Origin: Amaranthus tricolor | Taxonomy: Eukaryota; Streptophyta; Magnoliopsida; Caryophyllales; Amaranthaceae | Direction: 5' to 3' | NCBI RefSeq assembly: GCF_026212465.1 | Contig: NC_080058.1 | Coordinates: forward strand, 8,485,485 to 8,549,484 | Length of the DNA stretch: 64,000 nucleotides | Part shown: positions 1 through 12,659 of the stretch, in pieces | Numbering within the stretch: the first letter of the stretch is position 1 | Layout of the letters: the number at the start of each line of letters is the position of its first letter | The notes under the pieces: model-generated | The model's database searches: none | What the model was told of the DNA's origin: nothing | What the model saw: the letters and a program-made list of their open reading frames with translations, nothing else | Made by a program: the position numbers and the translations under genes

Positions 1-28
1 TAATAACAACAACAACAACAACAACAAC

Positions 29-67
<39 letters not shown>

Positions 68-72
68 TATAA

Positions 73-127
<55 letters not shown>

Positions 128-500
128 AATAGATAACGATAAATCAAACTAATAATGACAATAACAATAACAATTTTAATAATAATAAAAACATTACGTT
201 AATAAAAAAATTTAAAAACATTTAAAATAAATAAATAATGACAAGACAAATAATAACAATAATAATAATAGTAATAATAATGACAACAAATACAAAAATA
301 ATAATAATAATTATAACAATAATAAATAAATAAATAATTAAATAAATAAATAAATTACGTAAATTAAAATATTAAAAAATTTAAAAAATAAAAATATCAA
401 CAATAAAAATTATAATAATGACAACAACAATAATAATAATAATAATAGTACTAACAATAATTATAATAATAATTTAAAAAAACATTAATACGTAAATTAA
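1..500. repeat. AAT/AAC-rich simple-sequence tract
   Basis: Nearly the whole stretch is built from AAT, AAC and AAAT units with few G or C bases. The first 120 bases are close to a pure trinucleotide microsatellite and the remainder is degenerate. No coding potential is seen. It may be the remains of expanded A-rich tails, but that is inference. Confidence 0.85.
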
Positions 501-523
501 AATTAAAAAAAAAATTAATAAAC

Positions 524-682
524 CAGTCGCACAAATCTAGGCGACTAACCCCTGGTCCAGTCGCACAAAATTGGGCGACTGGACCATGAATCAGTCGCCC
601 AGATTTGTGCGACTGGACCATGGGTTAGTCGCCCAGATTTGTGCGACTGAACCATGGTTCAGTCGCCTAGATTTGTGCGACT
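524..682. repeat. Palindromic 34-bp minisatellite (AGTCGC...GCGACT)
   Basis: About 4.7 units of 34 bp are present. Each has a hairpin core that starts AGTCGC and ends GCGACT, followed by a spacer such as GGACCATGGGTT. The core of units 1-2 is the reverse complement of the core in units 3-5, so the whole block also reads as one long imperfect palindrome. It is followed by a poly-T run. It resembles the subterminal repeats of plant CACTA elements, but I see no CACTA terminus here, so its origin is unassigned. Confidence 0.8.
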
Positions 683-689
683 TGTTTTT

Positions 690-1609
690 TTTTTTTTTTT
701 TTTCGAACGACAGTTTTACGTACCGCATCCGACTCATAGTCGCTTTCGTTATCCATATTCAACCAATTACGCCTTACAACTTCTTCACCACTTTTTAGAG
801 AGATAGTACCAGTTTTTTAGAGAGATAGTACCGTGTTTGAATTCGTACTTCAAACGCATCTCAGAATTCGATATATATAGACAAATCATCCGCATTAAAT
901 TCTTAATAGTGTTATTAAGCGTGATTTACATTTATTAATTATGTTTTAACTCCAATGGCATTTTTGTAATTTTTTTAAATCCAGGGGCAATTAAGTAATT
1001 TTGGGGGGGTGGCGAAAAAATGAAAAGGGGTGGCGAAAAATAGCAACACTCTTTTTTTTTTTTTCCTTTTTAGGGCAAAGGTAGCTTGCTATAGTAAATT
1101 AACAGGTTACAAAGTATGTTGCTAGGAAATTCACGTGAAATTGGAATTATTTAAAAAAAATATAAGAAGATTAGATTATTCAAAGCAGACATGTAAAAGT
1201 TGAGATTATTAATATTAAATTTTTCTAATTTATTTTCCTAAACACTCCCTAAATCTTTGTGTTTGTGTGATATAAGTATCTCGTTTGAAGTAGTTGTTTT
1301 TTTCTTAAATACTTGGGAGAATATAAAGCACCAAATAATATTGTATTTTTACAAATATAATAAACTATTACAATGTCTATAAATGAAAGAAAAAACTTAT
1401 GAAATTACAATCTACACTTAACCTTGTAATACCAACATAATATCAAGATCATTTAGACATTATAGTCTTAAGATATTCGATAACTAATTGAGGCACATTT
1501 AGATGCTTTCCTTATAGTGTTATTTCGCCCACAATGATGCTTGAGTTTAACTTCAATAATACGCTATTGAGATACAACAGTTTACACTATGATGTAATTA
1601 CTATATAAA
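690..1609. other. Intergenic, no gene recognised
   Basis: AT-rich sequence with scattered homopolymers. There is a short duplication around 1008-1045 (GGGGTGGCGAAAAA twice). No convincing ORF, TIR or LTR was seen. Confidence 0.6.
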
Positions 1610-2356
1610 GTTACAACAACAAAATAAAGAGTTTTTAGACCCTTGTATTTAGACGCTTAAGCAACTGTCTAAATAAAACATAGAGTCTTTCGACAGTTTA
1701 TTTTTGACGGTTAAAAGTGTCGAAAAAAGCTAGAAAAAGCGTCTGAATTACCAAAACATTAAGCGATATATTTCCCTCTAAAAATTAAAAAACGAATTTA
1801 GAAATTCAGAAATAAAAAAAAAGCGTCGCCCGTTTCCTTCACAACCCTAATTCCATTGGAGATCTCCTGTGCATTTCATTCTCAAACCTGTTTCATCCCA
1901 TTAACGAATTCACGAGTTCACAATGCAGAATCTGTTTCATCTTCCCCAGTCTGCAGATTTCTTATCGCGTGTTTTCCATGGTTTAATCTCTAAGGTTCTG
2001 GATTTGGGTAAGCTTTCTTCCTCCTTCTCTCTTAGTTATCTTTGAAAATTAGGGTTTTGTTAAGGAAATTCAGGGTGAATCAACAATAAAAATGGCAAAT
2101 TCTCCCAGGTCTTCCTCTGTTCTGAGGAATTTGAAGCTGCATGTGGAATCAGTTTCCCATCCTAATCTGATTGATGCTTTTTGCTATGGCTGGTCGCTCA
2201 CTCGCACGTCATTCCATTACTTCCAAGTTTTTTGTTACTTCTTTTTTTTTTCTTTCCCATTTTTTATTTTCTTTTCTTGTTCTTCAACCCTAATCTGATT
2301 TTGATTTCGTTTTCTTTTCATGTTATTCATTTCATTTTCTTTATTCATGCTCTTTG

Positions 2357-2548
2357 TATTGGAATGAAACTTCTATTATGCAGTTATAGAGAATATTAGA
2401 CAGTTACCTTCATGAATAAATAACTGATATTGTTATTTTCTAAAATAGATTAATGCCTATGTACATAAAGAAGGAGTTGCTCCATCAAACAAACACACAG
2501 AAACTGTATTTTTTCATAGAAAATAATTCCAGTAATTTTAAATCTTCA
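2357..2548 (+). repeat. 5' LTR of the Copia element
   Basis: 192 bp, matching 6102-6291 throughout. It starts TATTGGAATG rather than the usual TG and ends TCTTCA just before the PBS. It is preceded by the CTTTG target duplication. Confidence 0.93.
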
Positions 2549-2612
2549 TGGTATCGGAGCCTTAGGGTTTAGATCCGGAAAGGTCTCATCATCTACCGTA
2601 TCTTACCTACAA

Positions 2613-5600
2613 ATGGCCGATTTTCCAGAAGAACAAACACAAAATACCCTAATGTCCATGGAACAGTTGGAACAGATGTTTCAAAAACTTAACAAAACAA
2701 ATAACCAAACAGAAAACCCAACCTCTGTCAAAATCTCAGAGAAACTCACATATCACAATTACACAAAATGGTGCAAAACCCTTAAGCCCAAGCACAAATA
2801 TTTATAATCACACCACTCTCAACCCACATTTAAAGCCCGAAATCCCCACAAGTCTCCTTAGCCATAAACGTAACTCTCAGTGGATATTTGACTGCGGGGC
2901 AACGGATACAATGACCTTTGACCCCCGTGATTTTTTATCCATCCATCCTTCCAACCGAACCCACATCCAAACTGCCAATGGGGAATTTGTACCAGTTGAC
3001 CAAGCTGGACCAGTCAATATCTCTCCTTCCCTTCATCTTAAAAATTGCTTGTTCATTCCTAGTTTGTCTCATAAATTATTGTCGGTTAGTCAGTTAACCA
3101 AGGACTTAAACTGTATTGTGCTTTTCAACTCTAACCATTGTATTGTGCAGGATGCTCAGACGGGGACAATCATTGGGCGTGGTACTGAACGAGGTGGACT
3201 ATACTATGTCGATGAAGTGATTCAAAATAGTGGTGCAATGCTTGCTCATGGATCTCCTGCTCACCAATTGAGGACTTGGCATCGTCGTTTAGGTCATCCA
3301 TCCTTAGGTTATCTCAAACATCTTTTTCCTTCTCTTAAGAGTTGTACTACATCATTAGATTGTGAAACTTGTGTACTAGCTAAAAGTCATAAACATTCTT
3401 ATTCTCCCAGTAATACCTGTGCTCCAAAACGTTTTGATATCGTGCATTCTGATGTATGGGGCCCAGCTCCCCATATTGACTTTCATGGTTTTTCATATTA
3501 TGTGTTATTTATTGATGATTGTTCTCGAATGTGTTGGGTTTATTTTTTGAAACACAAATATGAGGTTTTTGATGTCTTTGTGAAATACTATAACATGATT
3601 GTCACTCAGTTCCATGCAAAACCAAAAATCCTTCGCTCTGATAATGGTGGTGAATATATCTCTATTGCAATGAAACAAATTTTTCTTGATCATAGCCTTG
3701 TTCATCAAACCTCCTGTCCTGACACTCCGCAACAAAATGGGGTTGCTGAACGTAAAAACCGTACCCTTCTTGAGGTAGCCCGGGCTCTCATGTTTGACAC
3801 TCATGTACCTGCGCGTTATTGGCCTGAGGCTATTGCTACTGCCACCTATCTCACAAACCGACTTCCTGCTAAAATCCTCAAATTCCAGACTCCACTTGCC
3901 ACCCTCAATACTTTCACTCCTGTTCCCTCTTCTCACTCCCTTCCTCCTCGCATATTTGGGTGTGTTGTATATGTTCATCTTCCATCTCGGGTTCAAACCA
4001 AATTTAAACTTCGGGCAGTCAAATGTGTGTTCCTTGGGTATGGCACTACACAGAAGGGCTATCGATGTTATGATCCTGTCCATAACAAAATTTACACTAC
4101 CATGGATTGTGTCTTCTTTGAACACTCTACCTACTACACCCAGCCTCGATCTCAGGGGGAGAGTGTAAGTGCAGATCTCAGCTGGTTGATTTACCCCTTG
4201 GCTGACAGTCGAGCTCCCAAAGAATAAGTAGGCACTACCACTGATATTGCCACTGACATGGTTACTGAATCACCTCCTCAGACTACTACTCTAGTTCCTG
4301 AGCATTCGGTCGAACAAGAGGTAACATCGAGTACTACTGCTCCTCTCATTGATATATCAACTGACTGTATTGTGCCAAGTAGTGTTTTTGTCCCCAGGAA
4401 ATATAATTTGCCCCCTCGAAGTACAAGAGGAATGCCTCCGAAGCGGTATGACCCTGAGTATGAATCCCAGAGATCCCGATATCCTATTTGTAGACTCGAT
4501 GATGAACAATTATCACAAACAGCTGTTGCCTTCAATGCATCTCTCTATTCCAGTACTATTCCGAAAACCACTAAAGAAGCTCTTCAAGAACCAAAATGGA
4601 AACAAGCTATTGATGAAGAGATCATGGCTCTCCAGAAAAACGGAACGTGGGAGAAGTGTAGATTACCAGGTGATAAGAAGACAGTTGGCTGTAGATGGGT
4701 TTTTCAGTCAAATATCATGCTGATGGAACCATTGAGAGGTATAAAGTAAGGCTGGTTGCTAAAGGGTACACACAGACTTATGGGGTAGACTACTCGAAAA
4801 CATTCTCTCCTATGGCTAAAATCGATACCATTCAAGTTCTCTTCTCAGTAGCAGTAAATAAAGATTAGCCTCTGTTTCAATTTGATGTAAAAAATGTCTT
4901 CCTACATGGAGAAATTGAAGAAGATGTATACATGAAGCCACCACCCGGGTACTCAGATAAGTATAGCCAACGAGAGGGGTGTAGACTTAAAAGGGCACTA
5001 TATGGCTTGAAGCAATCCCCTAGGGCATGGTTTGGGAGATTCACTACAGCAATGAAGAGATTTGGCTACAAACAGAGCAACTCAGACCATACTCTATTTC
5101 TCAGGAGGAGTGGAAACCAAATTACATGCCTCGTGATCTATGTAGATGATATGGTGATTACTGGAAACGACTCTAAGGAAATTGATCGACTTAGAAACAA
5201 GCTATTCCAAGAGTTTGAAATGAAAGATTTGGGACAACTGAAATACTTCATTGGAATAGAAGTCTTAAGATCAAGGAAGGGGATATTCATCAATCAGAGG
5301 AAGTACATTTTAGGTCTCTTAGCGGAAGCAGGCATGTTAGACTGCAAACCAGCAGAGACTCCTATGGTAGCTAATCACGGCGTACAAATTATTGAAGGGG
5401 CAGAAGAGGCAGATCAAGATCGGTATAGAAGAATGGTTGGAAAACTGATCTACTTATCTCACACGAGACCAGATATCGCCTATGCAGTAGGGGTTGTAAG
5501 TAAGTTCATGCATCGACCTTAGGCGGAACTCATGGCAGCAGTCCTGAGGTTCCTGAGATACTTAAAGAGAACCAGTAATAAAGGAGTTCTCTACTCAAAA

Positions 5601-6089
5601 AATGATAACCTTGATCTTATTGGTTATACAGATGCAGATTGGGCTGGTGATCGGGACGACAGAAAGTCTACCTTAGGATACTTCACCTTTGTAGGGGGTA
5701 ATCTAGTCACTTGGAAAAACAAGAAACAGAAGGTAGTTGCTTTGTCCAGTGCAGAAGCCGAATTCAGAGGGATAGCAAAAGGAGTTATAGAGATTCTGTG
5801 GATTAGAAAACTTCTAGGAGAACTAGGCTTTCACCAGACACAGGCAAGTTCTTTATATTGTGATAACAAAGCAGCAATAAGCATTTTTGAGCATCCAGTC
5901 CAACATGATCGAACGAAACATGTAGAGATTGATAGACACTTTATCAAGGAGAAACTAGAAAACAAGGTCATTCGTCTTCCTTTTGTCAGATCGAAAGATC
6001 AACTAACGGACATTCTCACAAAAGTCGTTTCATCAGAGGTCTTCAATAATACTTTATACAAGTTAGGCATCAGTGATCCCACGACCTAA
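2613..6089 (+). pseudogene. Broken Copia gag-pol polyprotein
   Basis: A gag start (2613-2807) contains the family motif KISEKLTYHNYTKW, then runs out, and the next recognisable sequence is the protease (DCGATD near 2890), so most of gag is deleted. 2911-4227 carries the GAG-pre-integrase zinc motif (HRRLGH...CETC) and integrase with its D, D and E in HSDVWG, SDNGGEY and QNGVAERKN. RT has [11 protein letters not shown] and the catalytic YVDDM box (about 5140). RNase H follows (YTDADWAGD and ALSSAEAEF). Lesions are an in-frame stop at 4225, a frameshift near 4703, a TAG at 4866 where Trp is expected, and a TAG at 5520 where Gln is expected. Confidence 0.93.
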
Positions 6090-6101
6090 CTTGAGGGGGA
6101 G

Positions 6102-6291
6102 TATTAGAATGAAGACTTCTATTATGCAGTTATAGAGAATATTAGACAGTTACCTTCATGAATAAATAACTGATATTGTTAGATTCTAAAATAGATTAGT
6201 GCCTATGTACATAAAGGAGTTACTCCATCAAACAAACACACAAAAACTGTATTTTTTCATAGAAAATAATTCCAGTAATTTCAAATCTTCA
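6102..6291 (+). repeat. 3' LTR of the Copia element
   Basis: 190 bp, starting TATTAGAATG immediately after the polypurine tract and ending TCTTCA, followed by CTTTG. It has a 3-bp deletion relative to the 5' copy. Confidence 0.93.
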
Positions 6292-8832
6292 CTTTGATTT
6301 TCTTTTGTTCGAATTCTTGATTTCCAGTCAGCCTTTGTTTTTGTACGAATGCTTTCTACTATTTTGTTTTGTTCAAATTTCTAGTTAGACTTATTGTCAG
6401 ATAGTATACGTTAGTGATTTTTTGATTTGCCGCCACTAAGTAGTAGACTATGATTTTGTGAAAGGGTTAATTTAAATCTTTCTAAGAAATGAGTATTGTA
6501 ATATATCTGATCTTGGCTTGTTCCAACACTTTCAGAAATTTTCTTGTGAATAGGTTTTAAAATCCTTTTTAGGAGGCATAGATTCTGATCAATTAGGAAG
6601 TGTGTGAGTGTTTTAAGTGCTTTTTTACATGGAAAATGATGAAAAATAAACATAATCATTATAAAACTTGTTATTTCTTCAAATATGTAGAATCTTCCGA
6701 TCTTATGATTCGATCCTACGATCTGATCCCACCAGTTGATTTCGATACTACGTAGAATTGTTGTTTACACTTTACTAGACTGATAGTAATTTAATCAATG
6801 GTTAAGTTTGTTCTGACTTTTGCTGCTTATTTTGTTGTATGTGTCAGAAAGAAAATACTATTGTTGTTGCTATTGCTTATGTTGATGTGCTGCTGCTGTT
6901 GTGAGTTGTTGTGGGCTATCGATGTGTAATAGCTTTTGCGAGGAGCTATTGTGAGGAGCTGCTACGGGCTATCGTTGTGTAGTTGTTGGGAGGAGCTGCT
7001 GTTGCAAGGAGCTGTTGCCTCTGTCTTTTCTTTAATAGTATACTTCACCTAAGTTGTTGGCAGAGAATTTCAAAGAAGTGGCTTTCAGTCTTTCAGACAA
7101 TATAATACTTCACATAAGTTGATTTGGGTTATTTGTCACTTGAATTTAGGGTTTTTGGCTACTGATTCAAAGTCACTTGAAATAAAATCCAAAAATGGTA
7201 AGCTTTGGAGCAGATAATCTATTTCATTCACTTCTTTTTCTATTTTCTTATTCTTGTATGTATTTTTCATTATGTTTTTAATGCTGATAATAAAAGACAT
7301 TTAAACTATCCGTCTACCGTACCCGATTCAACAAAATGGATGAATCTAGTCATTACACAAAAGGCCAAACTGAAATTTATATTCTAAAACAAGCTTTGCA
7401 TAATATATAACTGAAAACATCTCATAATGTTTTTAAATGTGTTTGTTAATATTTAAACTATAAGTGCAAAAAATAAAGTAGACAAAACGCAATGATTTAG
7501 GATGTTCAACTTAAGCCTACGACTGTCTCCTTGTATTGTTAATTGCTATTGGTTTTTTTTACGGTCTTTCTTCGCAACCTTCTTTGAAAGGGTATGGTAT
7601 TCTTTGATAGGGTATGGTATGCCGTCTTTCCTTTCTTACTTAATATGTTATCCAAACATATTCTTTGTGTGATAATTGATAAAAAGGCAAAATATTAAGT
7701 ATTACAGTTAGATTTTCTTCCTGATTGCAAAGTTACTATGAATGTAATTTAGATGTCAATGATACAATTAATATTTTAGCAAATCTCATAATAAAATCTA
7801 CGTCTGCAAGTCTCTCTTTGACCTGGTTAAATGTTTTTGTCTTTTTTGATGAAAGAGTTATTTATTTTTATTGTCTGCTGAGATTTTAAGTTTTTACTCA
7901 GGTCTTTCATATCTGTAATTGTGGTTCAGATTCCTTAAGTAGATTAGTAGTTTATGCAAGAATGACTCAACTCTTGTCACAGACTAACAGACTTCATTCG
8001 TTTCATTATATTTGCAACTGATAGTCACATCTTCTCACACATGTTTGTATCACTTTATCACTTGCAGTTATTTTAAAACAGATGAAATAGAATATTTCTT
8101 TAGCATAAATTGAATTATTTATTTATGTGTGAAATTCTGACAGAAAATCGCAATAGTGAGCAGAATTAGATACATGAGTATTGGAAGAAATGGTTATGAT
8201 CCATCAGTAGGGTTGGCGAGGCCAATGATGCCAACGTCCTTGGATGTTTCTGGATAGCCCTTGGCTAGTGTTGATGTAGGTTGCGGAAGATCAATGGACG
8301 TACTTTATATAGTCTCAAAATTCTCCAGTTGCTCAGCTTTATGGCTATGGTGATGTGCAAGTTATTTTTGAAGATGTAATTCTTATTTTCTTGATCAATA
8401 ATTTTTGTGTTTAACATTTATGTTAATTGCACATCCACACTACTAATAATTTGGAACTTTGGATCATCTATGTAATTGACAATATTTTTGGGTGAATAAA
8501 GTCTTTATTTTATTGTATAGTAATTTAAACTTGTATTTCTATGATATTGGCATCAAGTGTGGTTATGGTGTTGATGTGAATAAAATAGTATATTGCCTTT
8601 TATATTAGCATTTTTTAGTATATGTTACTTTTTCAACGCTTATAAGCGTTGGAAAAACTGTTAAGAATTTTAGACGCTTATAAGCTTTGTAAAAACTGTT
8701 ATAGTTTTTATACGCTTAAAAGCATTGATATTATTAATATTTTTGAAGCGTCGAAAAAACATTTTTTGACACTTTTAAGCGTTGAAAAACTCCGTCCTTT
8801 TTTGTCGAAAATCCCCATTTTTTTTTGTAGTG

Positions 8833-10299
8833 AGTAGTAAGGTAAAGGATTAAAGGAATAAGAATCTTGAATGAGATTTAAATCCAAAAATTATAATTGA
8901 AGAGTTTACAATGTTCTAATATCATAAATCATGTAGAGAACAAAAGAGAGAAAACGGAATAGTTGAAGATAAAATAAAAAAAAAATGAATCATCCAACAA
9001 CCTTTTTCTAACATGCAACGTTCACTATGTATAATAGTGTTTGCATGCCCTTATACAAACCTTTCAAACATATAACTGCTCAATAATTAGTTTTCATGAA
9101 TGAACACAAGCTTTGCACAACCCATATAACGGACAAAACAATCATAATATACAAACAGATGCGAACAAAAACCTTCGCTCAACCTACCCTATCCGCTCGA
9201 CCGGATTGAGCGAGGGTTGAGCAAAAATTCCTTAGCTATTATTTCCTTCGTCCAACTTACTCACCTGGAAAAAATGCACTCAACCTAGTAAAGCAAGGGT
9301 TGAGCAAATCAATTTCCTTTTTTTTGAGTTATATACTTTGCTTTTGTATGTTTAAAGCACTTTGGACTTAAGTTGTAACACTTATATATCCCACTAATAC
9401 ATAGTTCAAAGTATATATGTCCTATATACTCTTAACATCCAACACGAAGAAGACATTGTTAACAAAGATTAAAAAACAAAGCTAGAGATCAAGGCGACAA
9501 GATATAGTTTCTTTCATAATTAGTCGCATGTGTTGTAATTATGCTAGTTTGTTTAAAAATGAGTTTGATACAATCCTTAATTTATATATCGGATAGTATT
9601 GCAAATCAATCCAAAATCCGCTGTCATTCCTACAATTGAGGATAGAAGAATGCATGACGTCACAAAAGTAGACTAAGACAATTGAACACATTTAATTGCG
9701 TGTTGCTTGTCATTTGAAATTTTTTTATAAAAGACACGTAACAGCCTAACAGGTTATTAATGATCAAATATTAAAAAATTTCACGTGGTTTGATTAGGAA
9801 AAAAATCATATAATTTAATTAAAAGCCACACCATAAATATTTTTATAATTAATTATAAATATCATCATAACTAGTATATTCCGCCCATAAAAAACCATGA
9901 ACAAAGTCAAAAAAAATAAAGACAGAAACTCATACCCAATAGCGCGGCCATAGAATACATGATACTTTTTAATTATCTTCAATTTTTTTTGTACATTATT
10001 AGAAAAAACCATTAAATTCCGTTTTAGTGCCTATTGTAAACAGCGAAGAAAAGGTTAGGAATCTAGTACGGGGTCCATTTCTCACATCACAGGACACAGA
10101 GTTAGACATAACCCACATTTCATTTAAGAGTCATTACGAGTAAAAGCTATACCCACTGGATCCCACCTTCTGCTATCAAAACAGCTCATTACCCACCCTC
10201 CTATGCGCCTTCCTCAATACCTCTATCTCCTTTTACATGACAGACAATTCATCAACAATATCAGCTTCTGCCCTTTATTATTAATAAATAAAAATAATA
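8833..10299. other. Intergenic, no gene recognised
   Basis: AT-rich. 9175-9320 has a loosely repeated, slightly GC-richer motif (GCGAGGGTTGAGCAAA and GCAAGGGTTGAGCAAA). No ORF with family resemblance was seen on either strand. Confidence 0.6.
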
Positions 10300-10556
10300 C
10301 TCTCTCTTATACATCATAAGCATTTCATTTTTTTTACACTCTATCCAATGCACTTATTCAATCTTTAATATCTCTAATTGTGTATAAATTATAATTATAA
10401 AAAGTTGATATGAATAATCCTTGTATTGAGACGAATCAAACAAGATCCTACTTGACTATGTTTTAGCTTATATATTAATAATAAAATACAAATTAAGAGT
10501 AGGAGATAAATAGTATCCAAAAAGTAAATGTAACAGTTGTATTGAATAGGAGGGAG
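10300..10556. mobile_element. Stowaway-type MITE
   Basis: 257 bp flanked by TA dinucleotides. The left end is CTCTCTCTTATAC and the right end is TAGGAGGGAG, complementary to a CTCCCTCC terminus. The internal block GAGACGAATCAAACAAGATC recurs at 41.7 kb and 49.8 kb and, inverted or degenerate, near 10.7, 13.4 and 60.4 kb, so this is one family amplified in the genome. Stowaway elements are mobilised by mariner-like transposases. Confidence 0.85.
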
Positions 10557-10599
10557 TAAATAAGTAAATAAAAACACTTCTCTTCAAATTTTGAAAATA

Positions 10600-10849
10600 A
10601 TTCCTCTCTTCTAAAATATTTGCACCAAACATATTTTTGCACAATCCAATACGTTTGATGGATTGTTTATATCTAAAGTTATACATAAAATTAGATATAA
10701 TGAAAATATGTGACCAGACGAATAAAACAAGATCCCATATGACAATGTTATTTCTAATATAATAGCCAAAATATATAAATTATCATAAAATAATAAATAG
10801 TGCAAAAGTTGGTCGGACTCGGATATAAGTAATATGGAACAAAAGAAGT
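10600..10849. mobile_element. Degenerate Stowaway-type MITE, same family
   Basis: It keeps the family core in altered form (CAGACGAATAAAACAAGATC, then CATATGACAATG) and the CACAATCCAATACG block near the left end. It ends AACAAAAGAAGTA. The TIRs are eroded and the limits approximate. Confidence 0.65.
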
Positions 10850-11239
10850 ACTTGGTATCTTTGTTTAATAATTGCTCAATTTACCCAATAGGTGTTTGGT
10901 GGAGAACCAAGATAAAAAAATGCAAAAATAAATATTGTAGAGTAATAGAAATAATATATGGGTGAGATTAAAAGGTGAGTTAAATGAATAAATATGCGAA
11001 AAAATATATAAGTTATTATTAATAATAAAAATGATATTAATTTGGAAAGACAGACGAAAAAGAAAAGCAAGTTAAATTTTTTGAAACAGAAGTAAAATTG
11101 ACTAACCCATATGAGTACTTCTAAGAGAATGCAACACGTTATTGACAAACAAGTACTAACATTAGTAGAGATCACTAAATTATGCGACTGTGATAATAAA
11201 CGAGACAAAAAAATGTATGGATAAGAAATAAAGAAAATA

Positions 11240-12610
11240 GCAGAACACTACATAAAAATAAAGGATCAATTATCAACGATAGCCTTAAGTTTTGACATTT
11301 TAGAATAAATAGCTTCAAAGTTTTTTTTTTTTTTTTTTTACAAACAAAAACTTTCAAATCACCAAACACGACATCAATACAGCCACTTCACCGATTAACC
11401 TGCTAAATGACCGTTGATCAAGGTAAATGACCTTTAACTTTCTATTAAATTCATTAATCTAACCTAATTATCTAATTACCCCGAATTAAACCTTCTTCCC
11501 CGGCCTTTCTCTACCCCTTTCCAATCACCACCATTTCTCCATCCCACCTTTACTACCACCACCACCATTAAAGCTCCTTCTTTGATAAGAATTCCATCAA
11601 AAGCCTCTTCTTTCTTCTCTTACTAACAACCATTAAAGAAGTACATTTTGAGGAGAAAAATTTCTCACGAAATGTGATATTGGGGCAATTCTTATTTTTT
11701 TTAAGTTTGGTATTTTTTATCCTATAAACATTAATCTTCTTCCCAAAAAAACATTTAATTTTGTGACTCACTTGAATATTGGAGATTCATTGTAAAATTG
11801 TTAATTCAAACCAATTATAAAGCAAAATTGAATTTGTTACTTCACAAATTTATATTTCTCTCCACCATTCTAATCCAACTTTCAAACTATTCATCAAAAG
11901 TTAACATAATCTTCATTTTCGAATTCTATACATACTTTTAAATTCTCAACAGTTCCATTTACAAATGGTTTCGATTTTCAGTAATTAGTGAAAGAGAAGA
12001 CCCCTTTTCCAAGGAAACAAGAAAAAATAAAAAAGACATTTGTACTACCACTTTTTCATTCTACTTCTCATTTTCTTAAAACTAATCCTTTGCTATCTAC
12101 TAAAAAATTCACATTTCAAGATACAGCTCTCTTCTTCAAAGCTTCTAACAATTAAAACAATGGTGATTGGTTAATTAACCCCTACATTATAACAATTGTA
12201 CGAATGATTTGGTAATATTAGAAGTAGAAAGAGGTTGTCACTAAGAGAAGAAAGAAGGGGATTTTGATGGGGTTGTTATTAAAGGAGGGGCTTTAATGGT
12301 AGTGGTGGTGGTGTGTTGGGGGTGGGGAAATGGTGGTGATTAGGGAGAGGTAGAGAGAGGTTGGACAAGAAGGGTTTAATTGAGGGTAATTAGGTAATTA
12401 GGTTAATTAATTTAATTGAAAGTCAAAAGTCATTTATCTTGGTTAACGGTCATTTAGCAGGTCATCCGGTGAAGTGGCTGTACTGATGTCATGTTTGGCA
12501 GATTGAAGGCTATTATTTATTAAACAAAATAAAAAAAAAAACTCTAAAAATGTTTATTTCAAAATGACAAAATTTAAAGGTTGAAATTGATAATTAATTT
12601 AAAAATAAAA
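11240..12610. mobile_element. Long inverted-repeat (foldback/MULE-like) element
   Basis: Two arms of about 380 bp (roughly 11240-11630 and 12235-12610) are inverted copies with many substitutions. Shared blocks include TAAATGACCGTT, ACAGCCACTTCACCG and the C-rich CACCACCATT stretch. About 600 bp of AT-rich spacer separates them. No transposase is present and I could not fix a target duplication, so the class is uncertain between a Mutator-like element with long TIRs and a foldback element. Confidence 0.7.
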
Positions 12611-12659
12611 ATATTACATAAGTTAAAAAAGAGGGTATAAAATAGAAAGTGGGTCAATC

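Larger units (their letters stand above)
2357..6291 (+). mobile_element. Ty1/Copia LTR retrotransposon, decayed
   Basis: The element is bounded by two LTRs (2357-2548 and 6102-6291) and flanked by a perfect 5-bp target duplication, CTTTG (2352-2356 and 6292-6296). A primer-binding site TGGTATCGGAGCC follows the 5' LTR directly, and a polypurine tract GAGGGGGAG (6093-6101) precedes the 3' LTR. Domain order PR-INT-RT-RNaseH is that of Copia. Gag is largely deleted and pol is broken, so it is not autonomous. The LTRs differ by roughly seven substitutions and two small indels over about 190 bp, which indicates a moderately recent insertion. It sits inside the CACTA-like element. Confidence 0.95.
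1610..8832. mobile_element. Probable non-autonomous CACTA-like element with a nested Copia
   Basis: The right end (8827-8832) reads GTAGTG, so on the minus strand the element begins CACTACAAAAAAAA, a typical CACTA terminus. Subterminal motifs of the type TTTAGACGCTTA and AAGCGTCGAAAAA occur at both ends (about 1640-1760 and 8630-8790). The left terminus is poor: TTACAACAACAAAA near 1611 only resembles the right end. The interior contains a CCCTAATTCC-type leader (1840-1990) and about 2.3 kb after the Copia insertion, with no transposase seen. It may have captured a host gene fragment. The left boundary is approximate. Confidence 0.45.

Noticed and set aside
571..798. 75-residue ORF over the palindromic minisatellite
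   Set aside because: Runs through the repeat and a poly-T tract; no protein features.
3505..4125. 206-residue minus-strand ORF opposite Copia integrase
   Set aside because: Antisense shadow of the integrase reading frame with no family resemblance.
11568..11771. Lys-rich 67-residue minus-strand ORF in the inverted-repeat element
   Set aside because: AT-rich, no domain, and not mirrored in the opposite arm.
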